A DNA stretch of 64,000 nt from positions 100,147 to 164,146 of the forward strand of contig MCFE01000115.1 in the NCBI GenBank assembly GCA_002104905.1. The letters run 5' to 3'. This stretch comes from Basidiobolus meristosporus CBS 931.73 (lineage: Eukaryota; Basidiobolomycota; Basidiobolomycetes; Basidiobolales; Basidiobolaceae). Position numbers and translations under genes: made by a program. The notes beneath the pieces were generated by a model that was given only the letters and a program-made list of their open reading frames with translations, had not been told where the DNA came from and made no database searches. Shown one piece after another: positions 22,859 to 33,073 of the stretch (the stretch's first letter is position 1; every line of letters begins with the position of its first letter).

Positions 22859-23968
22859 ATGACTATTACTGGAAACATCAAAATCGAGATAAAACCCATA
22901 CATGATAGGGTGTTCCTTCCCTACACACGTGTTTCCGAGGTTGAACATCCAGTGGAGACCACCATACAGGGGAAGGTCTTGATTCATCTAAAGAAAGCCC
23001 TCAAAGTTTCCTCCATAACGCTACAGCTTGAGGGGTACTTAGAAGAGAAAGGTATCTTTCCTTTTCTATGTCGAGGCAATTGTAATGCTACATATGACTA
23101 ACGGTCTCTTTTAGCTTTTGGCGTCAAATCTTTCAAGCTACAAGGACAACGCTGCTTGGTAAAGGAGAAACGGATATTCCTCGGTTCCCCAGCGTCTCTT
23201 CAGTCACTCAGTGCCGGGTCACATGTGTTTGACTTCAGCTTCAATGTGAGCTCTGAATTACCCGAGACAGTGTGCAGTCCATTCCTTGATATTCGATACA
23301 GGCTAGTTGCCGTGCTAAAGAAATCCGGGCTCTCTAGCAAGGTGAAGCAAGTAAAGGACCTATCCATCTACCGCACGTGCGATGATTTCGAGTCTGACGT
23401 ATACTCCGCCGTTACCTTGGCAAATTCCTGGCCGAAAGTGATGGACTATAGTGTAGCACTTCCTAGCAAGATATTAACTCTTGGCGAGATAGTGCCGGTT
23501 GAATTCCATCTATGGCCACACCTCAAAGACATCAAATTCCTTGGACTGGAGTTTTCGCTGGTAGAAGACATCACTTATTCCGGTAGAAATGCGGACGGTG
23601 CAGCCAACACCAAGCGTTGGATTGGACTGAAATCGACATGCACGACCCATGATAATCTGGCGGCAAATAAGCTGGTTCGCGTTCATATTCCCAATGACAC
23701 CAGGGTGCGATGTGACATCAATCACGAGCTGATACAGATTCGACATAAATTGGAGGTGAGAATCTTGTTTGAGAGCCACCGAAAGTTGAACTCCATCACT
23801 CTGAGGTGTTTGGTAGTGATCCAGCCAGAGCCAGAAATTGAAGAAGATTTGCCTTCCTATCCACAATCATTCACGAACCAACTTGTCGAGGCATCGAACT
23901 CAGAGGTCGAATCTCTGGAGTGGGCAAACGTCCCACTTCCTACCTACGAAACTATCCTTGCGCAGTGA
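22859..23968 (+). CDS. Alpha-arrestin (arrestin-related trafficking adaptor)
   Basis: Two exons (intron 23052-23114) give 348 aa. The N-terminal half has the beta-sandwich pattern of arrestin-N (IQGKVLIHLKKALKVSSITL, QLEGYLEEK, AGSHVFDFSFNVSSELPETV, DIRYRLVAVLKK). The second half resembles arrestin-C (LTLGEIVPVEFHLWP, IRHKLEVRILFESH, LRCLVVIQPEPE). Near the C-terminus are two LPxY motifs (LPSY at about 308 and LPTY at about 341), which bind WW domains of Rsp5/Nedd4 ubiquitin ligases. Such proteins select plasma-membrane transporters for ubiquitination and endocytosis. The protein is short for an ART and ends only a few residues after the second LPxY. Confidence 0.82.
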
Positions 23969-24783
23969 TGCAAAGCCATCACATGTAACAAATCTGTGAA
24001 TACTCTACTAGCTAATGATTCCGCATCTAATTGTAAACTTACTATCCATATCCGATCTCATCTTTCATGTTGTACCATACATACACCCACACCGACAAAA
24101 CATACTCTTTTGGTCTGGATGCTATATTCCGTGCACCTTCTAATAATAAACTTACCCGTCAATATGGTAAAACAACGCTTTGTGAGAATGGGAAAGGTGA
24201 CACAAGCGAATCCACGTTTGACTGCCATGACGTAAATAGCACCTCACTACGTTGTATGGTTATTCCAGAACTATTATTCCTCGTTCGGGTTGCCATCGTG
24301 GACCACCAACTCTGCATCAAAGTATTCCAGGAAATTGAAAAATCCAACTTGATAGGCCTGTCACCTGCATTATCAACGTAGTCACTTGAAGCCTAGCCTT
24401 CGAGTAAGGCGTCTCGGAGATTTATTGGTGCTGTAATACGGGCTGTATTATGAGTTGCCTTATGGTGAAGTGATGGTTGGCTGAGAAATTTTCGAACTCC
24501 CTGGTGGTTTATGTTCTTTGGTCCGAGTGGAGCAAGTAGAGTTTTAACTGTTTATTACTGCCTAACCTACTTTTTTTGAAATCCAAGATCTGGTGTTGTA
24601 ATTGCCTGGTAGGCCGATGCGATACTAGGTGCTTACACAAATACCATATGTGAATGAGATTTACCAGAAGGTCGCCAGTTCAATCTTGGCAGTAGGCAAA
24701 TTTTTTCATCCTGGTATTAATCAAGTAGTTTGGGGCAAATTTACAAATTTCCCATAATTTATTGTGCTTACACATTAACGTAA
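23969..24783. other. Intergenic region between arrestin and U6
   Basis: AT-rich, with several short frames that lack recognisable features. No gene is called. Confidence 0.35.
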
Positions 24784-24789
24784 TATAAA
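24784..24789 (+). promoter_or_regulatory. TATA box of U6
   Basis: The hexamer tataaa lies about 29-34 bp upstream of the first U6 nucleotide, the usual position for an RNA polymerase III type 3-like promoter. Confidence 0.75.
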
Positions 24790-24817
24790 GTGTGTATGGG
24801 GCTGTCGTATATGTCAA

Positions 24818-24843
24818 GTCCTTCGGGACCTCTGACACTTGAA

Positions 24844-24874
<31 letters not shown>

Positions 24875-24936
24875 GGCCCCTGCACAAGGATGACACGTAA
24901 ATCTTGAGTGGACACCTCTTCGGAGGACATTTTTTT
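24818..24936 (+). ncRNA. U6 spliceosomal snRNA
   Basis: Contains the 5' stem-loop gtccttcgggac, the invariant ACAGAGA box (cgatacagagaagattagca), the U4-pairing and internal stem-loop part (catggcccctgcacaagg, atgacacgtaaatc) and ends in a run of seven T, a Pol III terminator. No intron. Compared with ordinary U6, the 3' end carries an added hairpin cctc-ttcg-gagg directly before the terminator. It pairs with U4 and U2 and forms the catalytic core of the spliceosome. Confidence 0.97.
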
Positions 24937-25751
24937 GATAGTCTATTATCTGAATTACTCGGAATATTGCACCTAATGCGTTGTGTCAATTGTGGCTTTT
25001 GTGCATTTAGTAGCGAGAACTAAGCGAAAGAACATTTCTTGACTCTTTCATCGAATTCAATCTATAATTGAAGAGGTAGTAAATACTCACTTTATTGTAT
25101 ATTTTTATATATCCATTCCTTTACGTATTGTTCATTTTCTCCACAGCTGTTCAATTCTCCTCGTCATATAAAAACTTCCGGATACTTTAACTAAATCTGA
25201 TGGACCGAGGTCGAAAGGTATCAAAATGGAAAAAGATTGATGGATGAAGTCAGCTTAATTGACAAGCTTAGGCAGACAAAATTTAATACGAGCCTGGTCC
25301 TTCGTACTTGATTACTAACATGCCAGTTTTGGTACTTTGTATATGTAGGGTTTGGGAATCCTGATAATCATACTTAGAGTAGCTCATTTTCAGCGAGTTT
25401 GAAAGATAGAGTCAAGGCACCCAAGGTGAACTTTTACTATATAGAGTGCACTTTCCTTAAATATACCTATAGCTTGCCAAGGACCTGGCTACAGTTGGAC
25501 ATTCCTATACAACCTTAACTAGTTTTTGCACATGAATTTCAATTGTTTACTTCCACCCTTGTTTGTTTCAGCTTGATAGTCTGAGATACATTTGAGCATA
25601 CAGATAGCTCATTGTATTTTACAATGTAAATTCAATTTGAAGTGCACAAGTGGGTCTTCTATAAAACAGGTCTGCATATTAGCCCTTTTTAATTAGAACT
25701 GGTCATATCAAATTAACCAGTATGTAATGTTGATTTTGCTGATCATTGTAT
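24937..25751. other. AT-rich intergenic region
   Basis: No gene, RNA or repeat could be identified. It marks the change from the gene-dense region to the repeat-rich accessory block. Confidence 0.35.
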
Positions 25752-25824
25752 GGCCCTATAGCTCAGTACAAAGAGTGTCTCCCTTCAGAGGAGAAAGTCA
25801 TTGGTTTGACCCCCACCTGGGTTG
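25752..25824 (+). tRNA. tRNA-like sequence, probably a pseudogene (anticodon UCA)
   Basis: Box A-like tagctcagta and box B-like ggtttgaccc are present. The anticodon stem tctcc/ggaga is perfect around the loop cttcaga, which puts UCA at positions 34-36. The D stem gctc/gagt is plausible. The acceptor stem ggcccta/ctgggtt has only three Watson-Crick pairs plus wobble, and the T stem has mismatches, so it is most likely a decayed tRNA or a tRNA-derived element. UCA would read UGA (or Trp in an altered code). Confidence 0.4.
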
Positions 25825-25898
25825 GTGATAATTCTTTTGGTGAGATGTATCTCAATGACATAGGATGCAAACTTTTATCTCTGATTGAATGCTGATGA

Positions 25899-26013
25899 GT
25901 TTTCAAGACAAAGTACAAGGTTGATGGTACAGTTGAAAGATACAAAGCAAGACATGAAGCCAAGGGATACTCTCAAACAAAAGAAATGGATTACACTGCA
26001 CTAGTAGTAAAGT
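25899..26013 (+). mobile_element. Ty1/copia reverse-transcriptase relic
   Basis: Translation in one frame gives VFKTKYKVDGTVERYKAR then EAKGYSQTKEMDYT, which is the conserved segment at the start of copia-type reverse transcriptase (usual form KARLVAKGYSQ). Only about 38 codons remain and no flanking LTR is evident, so this is a fragment. Confidence 0.75.
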
Positions 26014-26180
26014 ACGGTGTTATCAACTCTTACTCACCGATGATTGCAATATAAGTGAAATAATGATTAACTTTACCCACTTCTGCTTCATAATGTAGTA
26101 AACTGGGTTTGGTTGCTGATGATTGCTGATGAATCTAGCAAAGCAACTGTTTGCCTTCCAGTGCGTCATCCAGAGCCAAC

Positions 26181-26579
26181 ATGCAACGCACTTTCCGCAT
26201 TCTATCCGCCTTAGTATTCCTATTTGGCGTGTCTTATGCATCACCCATTGCAACGTATGACAACCAGCAAGTAGACCAGGGCATCCCAGTGGACTTTGAC
26301 AATGAGCCATTAATGTCATACACACCAACATACTATCAGCTAGAGTCCCCAGACAACTATCCATTACTAGACAACGCTCAGACTCATTCTGCACAGAACG
26401 TTGAGGCACTTTCCAACCAGAATCAATATGAGCAAGTGCAGCAAGTAGATCAGATATTGTACCAACCATCTGCACCAACATATGTGCCATCATTTACTCC
26501 CAACGAGGATGACAATCAACCATTGTGTAAACGTTGTCAACAACGCTATTGTAGACGTGGATACAGAGGCGGCTTTTGA
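26181..26579 (+). CDS. Secreted family B relative with Cys-Arg tail
   Basis: A 132-aa protein with a signal peptide (MQRTFRILSALVFLFGVSYA). The acidic, Tyr/Gln-rich middle carries PLLDNAQTHSAQNVEALSN and QNQYEQVQQVDQILYQP, which match the core of family B (LLDN...NALSNSNQFDQAQVIDQTLY). The C-terminus is short and basic with CKRCQQRYCRRGYRGGF. It is the only family B member on the plus strand. The function is unknown; an extracellular role such as an effector or antimicrobial protein is only a guess. The frame is intact, and the ATG at 26181 places the signal peptide first. Confidence 0.68.
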   Translation: MQRTFRILSALVFLFGVSYASPIATYDNQQVDQGIPVDFDNEPLMSYTPTYYQLESPDNYPLLDNAQTHSAQNVEALSNQNQYEQVQQVDQILYQPSAPTYVPSFTPNEDDNQPLCKRCQQRYCRRGYRGGF

Positions 26580-27084
26580 CTCAACTGGATCATGTAAACA
26601 TTAGTTTGGCATTCATAATAAATCTCATCATATAATCACTATTTCTGTAAGCTATCCAACACATACATTTCTTTTACAAGCAATTTTTCAACAACTGATA
26701 TCAGGAAGAAACAGCGTAGACGTGACCACATGACAAGCAATAAGAATACTTCTGTCAGGCATATTAGACGTCAAAACCTTTATGCCCTCAGCATCATGAA
26801 CATTCTGGCAATGGCTCCTCATACGAATCATTTTGGCATTGTTCCCTCAAAAATACGTATAATAACAAATAAACTACTAAAATGGAATGGTGGTGAGCTA
26901 TCGTGGTGAGCTATCGTGGTGAGCAATAGATGGAAGATTGTTGAAGCAATGAAGTACGTGGATCAATGGTATATAGGCTCAATTGGCTGTAGATTGTTTT
27001 GATTCTTGTTTTTGTGGTTTGATGATTGGGCCCCTAGAATAGCTATCAACATAGGATTAACTTTACTCTACTGTCATTGATTTC

Positions 27085-27280
27085 CGCATTTCATCTACAC
27101 ATTTCATCCACCTTAGTATCCTTTGCATCACCCATAGCTACATATGACAACCAGCAAGTAGAGCAGTCTCCAGAATACTGGAGTCCATTGTTGGACAACA
27201 CTCAGGCACTTGACCAGATATTGCACCAATCATGTGCAATCAATGGCAAGGATGAAAACCAAAGGGAGAGTAGCATGTAG
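27085..27280 (+). pseudogene. Broken copy of the 26181 gene
   Basis: The frame ends of this stretch encode ASPIATYDNQQVEQSPEYW and LLDNTQALDQILHQSC, nearly identical to parts of the neighbouring gene at 26181 but with the middle deleted and no signal-peptide start. A local tandem duplicate in decay. Confidence 0.65.
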
Positions 27281-27359
27281 ACATTGATGCAGAGGTCACT
27301 GCTGATTAGCATTGCTACCTTTTAAAACCAGCGCAAACCTATGGGGACAAATAGGGTGT

Positions 27360-27770
27360 TGTAAAATTTGGAATTCCACCTATATATTCATCTAACTTGG
27401 TCACTTAGATCATTACCTTCAAATCCTAGAGAATACTGACCAAATTCCTTGTTGGGATTTACTTAGAATATTTACCCAGAACATGAAAATTAGATAAGTT
27501 GTCCAAACAGCCCCAAAATTTGCACACATGTTCTTGGGACTTTCCTTAACCTTTTCTAGGTGTTTGTAATGCCAAGACCATGTAAAAGTATAAATACTAC
27601 TTTTACACTCAATGAATTATTAAGTGAAATCCACATAATCTACTTGTCCTCCCAAATCACTTCCAATATCTCCAAGACTCTTACAACATAGGGAATATGT
27701 ATCACATAATCAAGTTTCCCTATTTTGCAAGCTCCAAAGTACTTTGTTTTTCTGTGAGTCAGCTCATACC
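27360..27770. repeat. Dispersed repeat, also at 59545-59840
   Basis: Shares long segments with 59545-59840, such as cagccccaaaa-tttgcacacat, cttgggac, agtataaatactactttt and attaagtgaaatcca. The same orientation and order suggest an old transposable element, possibly the 3' end of a copia element, but no terminal motifs are resolved. Confidence 0.55.
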
Positions 27771-28395
27771 AAGGAGGAAAAGAAACAGTCAAGATGGGTG
27801 GAAGTACCAAATAAGGATGAGATCAAGCTCCTTTTATCATGCAAATCAGTAGTGTGTGCATATTTTTAGTTAATGGTAGTGGACTATACCAATAAGCAGA
27901 ATCCCGACATAATTCACAACAATAAATTCATCATCATGAATTCTACCAATACTCAGGTTTCTTTCAACAGACGCAGCAATTGACTTTTCCATTGTAGTTT
28001 CTCAGAAATGCACTACTGGTTGATATTGCTGGACTGCTTTATTCTGCTCTAATCCTACCCTTGTTCTTGTGTTAGCATTGATCATACTTCTGCTACTACA
28101 TATTAGGCAAGTGTTGTATCTAAGAGAAAAGTGTAATAAAAACTCTTGAATGGTTTAACTGAACCAAAGGGACAATTAAGTGCAGAATCTTAAAATTACC
28201 AGAGAGTGGCAGAAATATCAGTAGAAAGGTTCTGACCTAATATTGGTCTTGAATATAGCTGGGTTTGGCTATAAAGGCAATGGAGTTGGTTTGCTATTCA
28301 GGCTAGGCTTGGTGTACTTAGGAGTGCTAGATATGCTAGGTTTGGGTAGAAACTAGAACATAATTATTGAATTCTTAATTTTTCTGAGACACACG
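27771..28395. other. Non-coding stretch
   Basis: No gene supported. Possible further decayed transposon sequence, not identified. Confidence 0.3.
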
Positions 28396-28870
28396 CGCAG
28401 TGGAGCAGTCAGAGGTTGGCAAGTCTGAGTGGATGGTCATCAGTAGCCGCTACAACAAAGTGAGACTACCGACTTATTCTATTCCTACTTTTATGCAAAG
28501 TTGTGCGCTCACCTAAACATGCAGTTATGAATTTTGATTTTAATGATCAGAAAACTGTAATCGTAATCAAAAAAGTATGTCGTCGTATGAGTCGTTTTGC
28601 GTCTCACGAATAATACAATCGTATGTTGACTTAAACCAAAAATCACATTTACGGCATTTTGACCCCAAAAATCGGTACAATTATTTACAGTTCGATGGAA
28701 TGAGTAGATAAACATTGAAAATGGCGTTCAAACAGTTCTCCAAATGCGGTAGCTGATGCACAACGCTGATTGAGCTTCTCTATCCGGCTATGTTGCATGC
28801 ACTATTTCACCCTTGCCACCAACCAAATGTAAAGCGCCCCCGTTTCTCCGGTGTGTGTCGTTGTGAGGTA
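28396..28870. repeat. Leader block of segmental duplication, copy 1
   Basis: Begins tggagcagtcagaggttggc and recurs at about 36195-37130 and 54797-55870, each time upstream (in map order) of a family A-B pair. It has no intact coding sequence. It shows that the whole A-B module, not only the genes, was duplicated. Confidence 0.75.
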
Positions 28871-28908
28871 TTGTAAAATGTCGATTCTTCTTGGACTGGT
28901 ACACTGTG

Positions 28909-29397
28909 TCAATTGTCAGCACAATGAGTGTATTGAATATTTTGTTCTTTCACGCATTGTGTCTCTATTACTGGGGTTGTGTACTGTACATCTTGGGTGG
29001 ACTGCATCAGAACGTAGGGAGAGAAAGAACTACAGTCATTTTGCTTGGCATATTCTAATGCGTTGCCCCGACCCTCCAGCTCAAGACTGGGCTCTGCTTG
29101 ATACTTGACACTGAAGCCTTTCTTGCTGCTGGCATTAGCAATGTTCAGGCTATCGTGCTTTCTGGTCACGGTGGTGAAAGCCTGACGCAATAACGGGGAT
29201 TGGATATTGGGCGTCTTAAAGACAGGTAAAACTCGAACGTTTTGATAGTAATCGTTCGCATACTGTACACATGGTAAACTGCGATAATGAACCCTTCTAT
29301 ACTCGCGAGTACATGGAGAAGAACAGCCGATTGGGGCAGCAACGGCAACTTGATTCGCGGCAAGGCTTAGAATCACTGCTATGGTAGTAGAGCGCAT
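28909..29397 (-). CDS. Family A secreted Cys protein, copy 1
   Basis: A 162-aa protein. Signal peptide MRSTTIAVILSLAANQVAVA is followed by a mature protein that starts APIGCSSPCTREYRRVHYRS and LPCVQY, a basic Cys/Arg/Tyr-rich head. The middle carries KTPNIQSPLLRQAFTTVTRK and ANASSKKGFSVKYQAEPSLE, and the C-terminal third has NALEYAKQNDCSSFSPYVLM and ETQCVKEQ with HCADN at the end. Six Cys in the mature part could form three disulfides. Four copies occur in this window (also 37295, 45955, 56004), always followed on the same strand by family B about 300-400 bp further on. Function unknown; the pair might act together. Confidence 0.72.
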   Translation of the reverse strand: MRSTTIAVILSLAANQVAVAAPIGCSSPCTREYRRVHYRSLPCVQYANDYYQNVRVLPVFKTPNIQSPLLRQAFTTVTRKHDSLNIANASSKKGFSVKYQAEPSLELEGRGNALEYAKQNDCSSFSPYVLMQSTQDVQYTTPVIETQCVKEQNIQYTHCADN

Positions 29398-29734
29398 GCT
29401 GAAGAATAGCTGAGAAATAAGTTAGTTGCATACGACGCTATATAATAAGATTAAGCCGAGGGCATAAAGTGAGTATTATTAGATACATTCTGTTATGGAC
29501 TTTATTGAGGAAACCTGTAGCATATAAAACACATGCACTGGAATGACAGCCTCTGTGTATATGTATGGTTCTATCACCGCTGCCCATAATCCTCTTCAAT
29601 ACAAATAATGCCATTATGTACAACGATAAGGGACACTATTTCTGTGTGTGCATATCAGCAAATTTTTGAGTACTTGTACATCATCAGTATACCGAGTAAT
29701 ATGTTGCTCATTTTATTTCGTAAATTCACTTTTA

Positions 29735-30265
29735 CTAGATTTGATGTCTGTTTCCACTGAAATATCTAACTTTGAAGTGGCGACGAGCAGATCTCTTATA
29801 CTTCTTGTACCCACCTCTAAGCGCACGCGCTGCTGGCTGAGTGATGATAATTTGTGGCTGTTGCTGCTTGGGCCGGTAGAGGGTTTGATCAATGACTTGC
29901 GCTTGGTCGAACTGGTTTGAGTTGGATAAGGCATTGGCTTTACTGGCAGAATGGCCATTGATATTGTCCAGCAAGGCTTGGGATGGTTGAAGGTTGGAAA
30001 TGTCGAACCCTTGCAACCCAGAGAATCCTGACTGCTCACCCGAAATCTCGCTTGTCTGCATCGGCTCACTCATCTCCGAATCATCCCCCTCCTCAGTTGA
30101 CGGCTGGTATTCTTGACTAGGGACCGAGGTGTCCAGATAACACGCACCCTGTTGTTCGACACATGGCTCATTGGTGAAGGCTACTTGGGAGTCACCGAGT
30201 GGGGTAGCGGAGATTGCTTGCAACGAAGCAATGGCGGAAACTAGCAAGAGGAAGGAAAGCTGCAT
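29735..30265 (-). CDS. Family B secreted protein, intact copy 1
   Basis: A 176-aa protein starting with the signal peptide MQLSFLLLVSAIASLQAISA. An acidic Ser/Glu-rich region follows (EYQPSTEEGDDSEMSEPM), then the family core QALLDNINGHSASKANALSN and SNQFDQAQVIDQTLYRP, a Gln-rich strand QQQPQIIITQPAARAL, and a strongly basic tail GGYKKYKRSARRHFKVRYFS. The acidic-to-basic layout suggests a pro-region plus a cationic end that could be released at RSARR, a kexin-like dibasic context; this is inference. It is the only one of the four A-linked copies with both signal peptide and full frame. An upstream in-frame ATG at 30286 would put MRLHQPV before the signal peptide. Confidence 0.72.
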   Translation of the reverse strand: MQLSFLLLVSAIASLQAISATPLGDSQVAFTNEPCVEQQGACYLDTSVPSQEYQPSTEEGDDSEMSEPMQTSEISGEQSGFSGLQGFDISNLQPSQALLDNINGHSASKANALSNSNQFDQAQVIDQTLYRPKQQQPQIIITQPAARALRGGYKKYKRSARRHFKVRYFSGNRHQI

Positions 30266-30295
30266 GACTGGCTGGTGGAGTCTCATGCGAATTTT

Positions 30296-30380
30296 GCCGA
30301 TTTATATTACCTCGATCCCGCTCAATTAGGCTTCGCTCATAGCACTAACTTTATACGAGCCAGATTGATTTAACCTGGGT
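30296..30380 (-). promoter_or_regulatory. Conserved family B upstream element
   Basis: The stretch gatttatatta...ctagattgatttaacc lies before every B copy (also about 38510, 47310, 57240) and again, without a gene, at 58355-58430. It includes a tttatat-type TATA motif on the gene strand side and is likely the family B promoter. Confidence 0.45.
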
Positions 30381-30575
30381 GCCTCACCGTTTGCTAATTC
30401 TTAAAAAATGACCCCAAACCTTATGCCTAGCTAGCGATTCTCGTAGGTGAGACAGTGTATATACGAAGTAGTTAACAAAGTGGTATGGCAACAATGCATC
30501 CTTAGTTAGTCCTTCAGAGTATAAAGCTAGCAATAGACACTGAATAAGTGAAAGTAGACGTTGGGAATAGTGATG

Positions 30576-30664
30576 CTTCAAAGAGGGCACAGTAGTTCTT
30601 GACGCAGCTAGTGTTGTGAAAAACGCAGTCCGAGTCCTTGGTGCATGTCTGATATTCGGAGCTA
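30576..30664 (-). pseudogene. Family F relic: last exon only
   Basis: Encodes SSSEYQTCTKDSDCVFHNTS followed by CVKNYCALF, equal to the terminal exon of the family F gene at 38722. The stop codon is changed (TTTGAA for TTTTAA) and the upstream exons are missing. Confidence 0.7.
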
Positions 30665-31074
30665 CTGCAAAAGGACTTTAGCGTTAGTAAGAGTGCAAGC
30701 TTACCGAATGATACCTATATGCTACCTTTGAATATTGTTGATGTAGCACTTAGCCTAACTGTCTACTATATTCACCCAATGTCTGACAATTATAAGTAAT
30801 ATTTAGCTTAGCTCTTGGACTATGTATATACTAGTATATGTTCAAACACTACTCCATAATTATTTGCATCGATCCGTGCTTTTACTGCATCTAGATATAG
30901 ATTATAGCATTTGGCATTTTGTTTCGAGAAATATACTATTATCAGTTTCCACTAAAATACCTAATTTTAAAGCGGCGTGATTATAAAATAGATTTGTATT
31001 TTCACTAAACTAAATTTTGATTATACCGGTCGAAGGTTTATTTATGATTCAAAGGTCAACCAGGTATTGGGTGT

Positions 31075-31250
31075 TGGGTATAGTAATGACAAAGCTTTCG
31101 AGTATCGGTTTGTGTGGCACAGGTTACGTAACCTCCTGAAGCGCAGATACCGAGTACCCCAATTCTCGAGGGGTCAACTTCACCCAAGGTGGTGAGATAG
31201 GATACAGGTGTGAGATAGGATACAGGTGTGAGATAGGATACGACACATAC
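31075..31250 (-). pseudogene. Relic of an alpha/beta hydrolase with 18-bp repeat
   Basis: Encodes [20 protein letters not shown] then [16 protein letters not shown], which is the nucleophile-elbow region of a DLH-like alpha/beta hydrolase (GxCxSGGY in place of GxSxG). Only this segment remains. Immediately upstream the SYLTPV codons are tandemly repeated: an 18-bp unit gtgagataggatacaggt occurs 2.8 times at 31192-31241. A second relic of the same family lies at 58760-59030. Confidence 0.65.
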
Positions 31251-31571
31251 AATGCAATATAATATAACAACCATAATAGGAGCCTAATTAGTTATTTGCC
31301 ATGCAATCATCTCCGGCCAACAACAATAGCATGAGTTGATAATCGCAATTTATTTGCCTACAAATGAGCTCATGCAAGGATTCAAAGCTTACGATACTAG
31401 TTATCTTTCATCAATCAAACTAAGGGATAAGAGCGTTTATTCAACTGTCAGTGGTATAAGTATAGGCTCCGTCATGAGCGGCATAGCAGAGTGCGTCAAG
31501 GTAAGTCAGTCTATCCAACATTCAGGTTCATCGGGCTAAATTGGTCTATTTTATAACACGTAGATCTTACA

Positions 31572-31805
31572 ATGGCAAACTACCCTTTCAGCCGAGAATT
31601 CACTGATGAGGCCTTGGACAATAATGGACACAAGAGCTACTCCGAAAATGGAATGACCTTCTGTGTTGCAAGAGACACAGGGACAACTCCAGAATACCAC
31701 TACTCCTGGGGAAAGCTCAAAGAAAAGTTCAGAAATCGGCAGAACCTTAAGGGATACATCCTGTCAAGTGGAACTCAGTGGAGCTTTACTATCTGGAGAG
31801 ACTAA
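31572..31805 (+). CDS. Family C small protein
   Basis: A 77-aa protein with no signal peptide, beginning MANYPFSREFTDEALDNNGH. The second half is rich in aromatic residues and basic: GMTFCVARDTGTTPEYHYSW, KLKEKFRNRQNLKGYIL, SSGTQWSFTIWRD. A tttataac motif lies about 25 bp before the start. Its layout (NNG, then Gly-hydrophobic-aromatic, GT, a Lys/Arg-rich helix, and a final S-x-x-x-W strand) resembles family D, so the two may be distant relatives. Single copy here. Unknown function. The gene is short, so the call rests on its clean ORF, promoter context and resemblance to D. Confidence 0.45.
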   Translation: MANYPFSREFTDEALDNNGHKSYSENGMTFCVARDTGTTPEYHYSWGKLKEKFRNRQNLKGYILSSGTQWSFTIWRD

Positions 31806-33073
31806 GAGACACATTACGCTCAGTTCAGATATGTGAGCGTGAATAAACAGTTTCTATATTGAAAGATGTCGGCTGTCCAAAGTAGGTTTATTGAGTATCT
31901 ATGGAAGTAACCAGTATTATGCTCATATACGGTTTGGTGAACACTTGTAACCTATGCGGAAATCAATTTTTAGCGTATTTTTAGCATATTTCAGCATATT
32001 ATGTCTGATTCCTTGCCACTGCAGTTGACAGATAAAACATGCATGACTGACAGTGCAGTCACCGTCACTGATGTCCAATTAGCAGCGAAGCCGTAATGGA
32101 TAAGGAGTGGATCACTCTACCGGTTACAACCATGGGAGAATTGCTTATTGGTACTACATGCGCACAGACCTAATCAGCACTATCAACGTCATAATACTCA
32201 AGAGCAATGACCAACAACAGACAAATACATGCGTAGGTACTGTGTTTACTCAACATCTTGGGGTTTGGGCGACAAGCATAATTGATATCCATAGCAGCGC
32301 AAAGCCCAAAGAACTCGACGTAACCTTTCATAAAAATCTCTATTTGTGGAGGGGGAGTTCCATGGCGATGATGCCGGGTTTTCCTTCCATCTCTACATCT
32401 CCGCTAATACTCAGTGGCCCTCTGTGTTCAAGGTGCGGTCCAGAGCTTCCTCGTGATTGCAAACAATCACTACGCCGAAACATCCAATAAGTCCACATAA
32501 CAGAGACATTTGGTACCTTAAGCCTTGCACTTCCACAATTTCCATTGATGTATTACTAGTTTCTTATGGAATATTAAATCCTCATGCGTATTTTTTGAAT
32601 CGTTACATTATTAAGTCGGTGCGAATCTTCCCTTTAATAACTTACTGCATGGTTAGGCCGTAACGTGTAACCATCAATCCATGGAGATGTTGGGGCTGCA
32701 CAGGCTTGGCTGTATAACTTACTGAGTGTCGTTGTTGCAAGAGATAACGAGTGTAGATATAAGACAATATATACTGATTGTCATGGGCGTCTTTGGCTTC
32801 ACCACAGTTGGCCATCCAGTCTTTGCATCTGGGGAAGCTCTGGCTCATGCCATGCTTGACCAATCCACTCAATGTAAGCAACTATTTATCTGGATGGTGC
32901 GTTGCCAGTGTGCAGTCAATCTGGATTGCTTGCTACAAATTGTTGCCGGCTGTATGGAAGGAGTGAGGCGTCATAATGCCGTAGTATTGAGTCACTGTCT
33001 GGGCGGGATAGATATAAAGCAGCAGTTGTGGACTTGTTAGTCTTCAGACTTATTGCACCCCACTTCCTCAGCT
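31806..33073. other. Mostly non-coding stretch
   Basis: A 127-codon open frame at 32107-32490 has no family features. A different frame at about 32340-32450 encodes GEFHGDDAGFSFHLYISANT, which looks protein-like but is broken. TATA-like gatataaag occurs at about 33010, upstream of family D copy 1. Confidence 0.3.

Noticed and set aside
24067-24381. Short frames upstream of U6
   Set aside because: No features beyond open reading; AT-rich intergenic DNA.
26023-26493. 156-codon minus-strand frame over the family B relative
   Set aside because: Antisense to the secreted protein, which has a signal peptide and family core.
26881-26930. Short direct repeats (gtggtgagctatc) considered as a CRISPR-like array
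   Set aside because: Only two to three units with no spacers; a fungal nuclear minisatellite-type repeat.
32107-32490. 127-codon plus frame
   Set aside because: No signal, no repeat copy and no family match; a different frame looks more protein-like but is broken.
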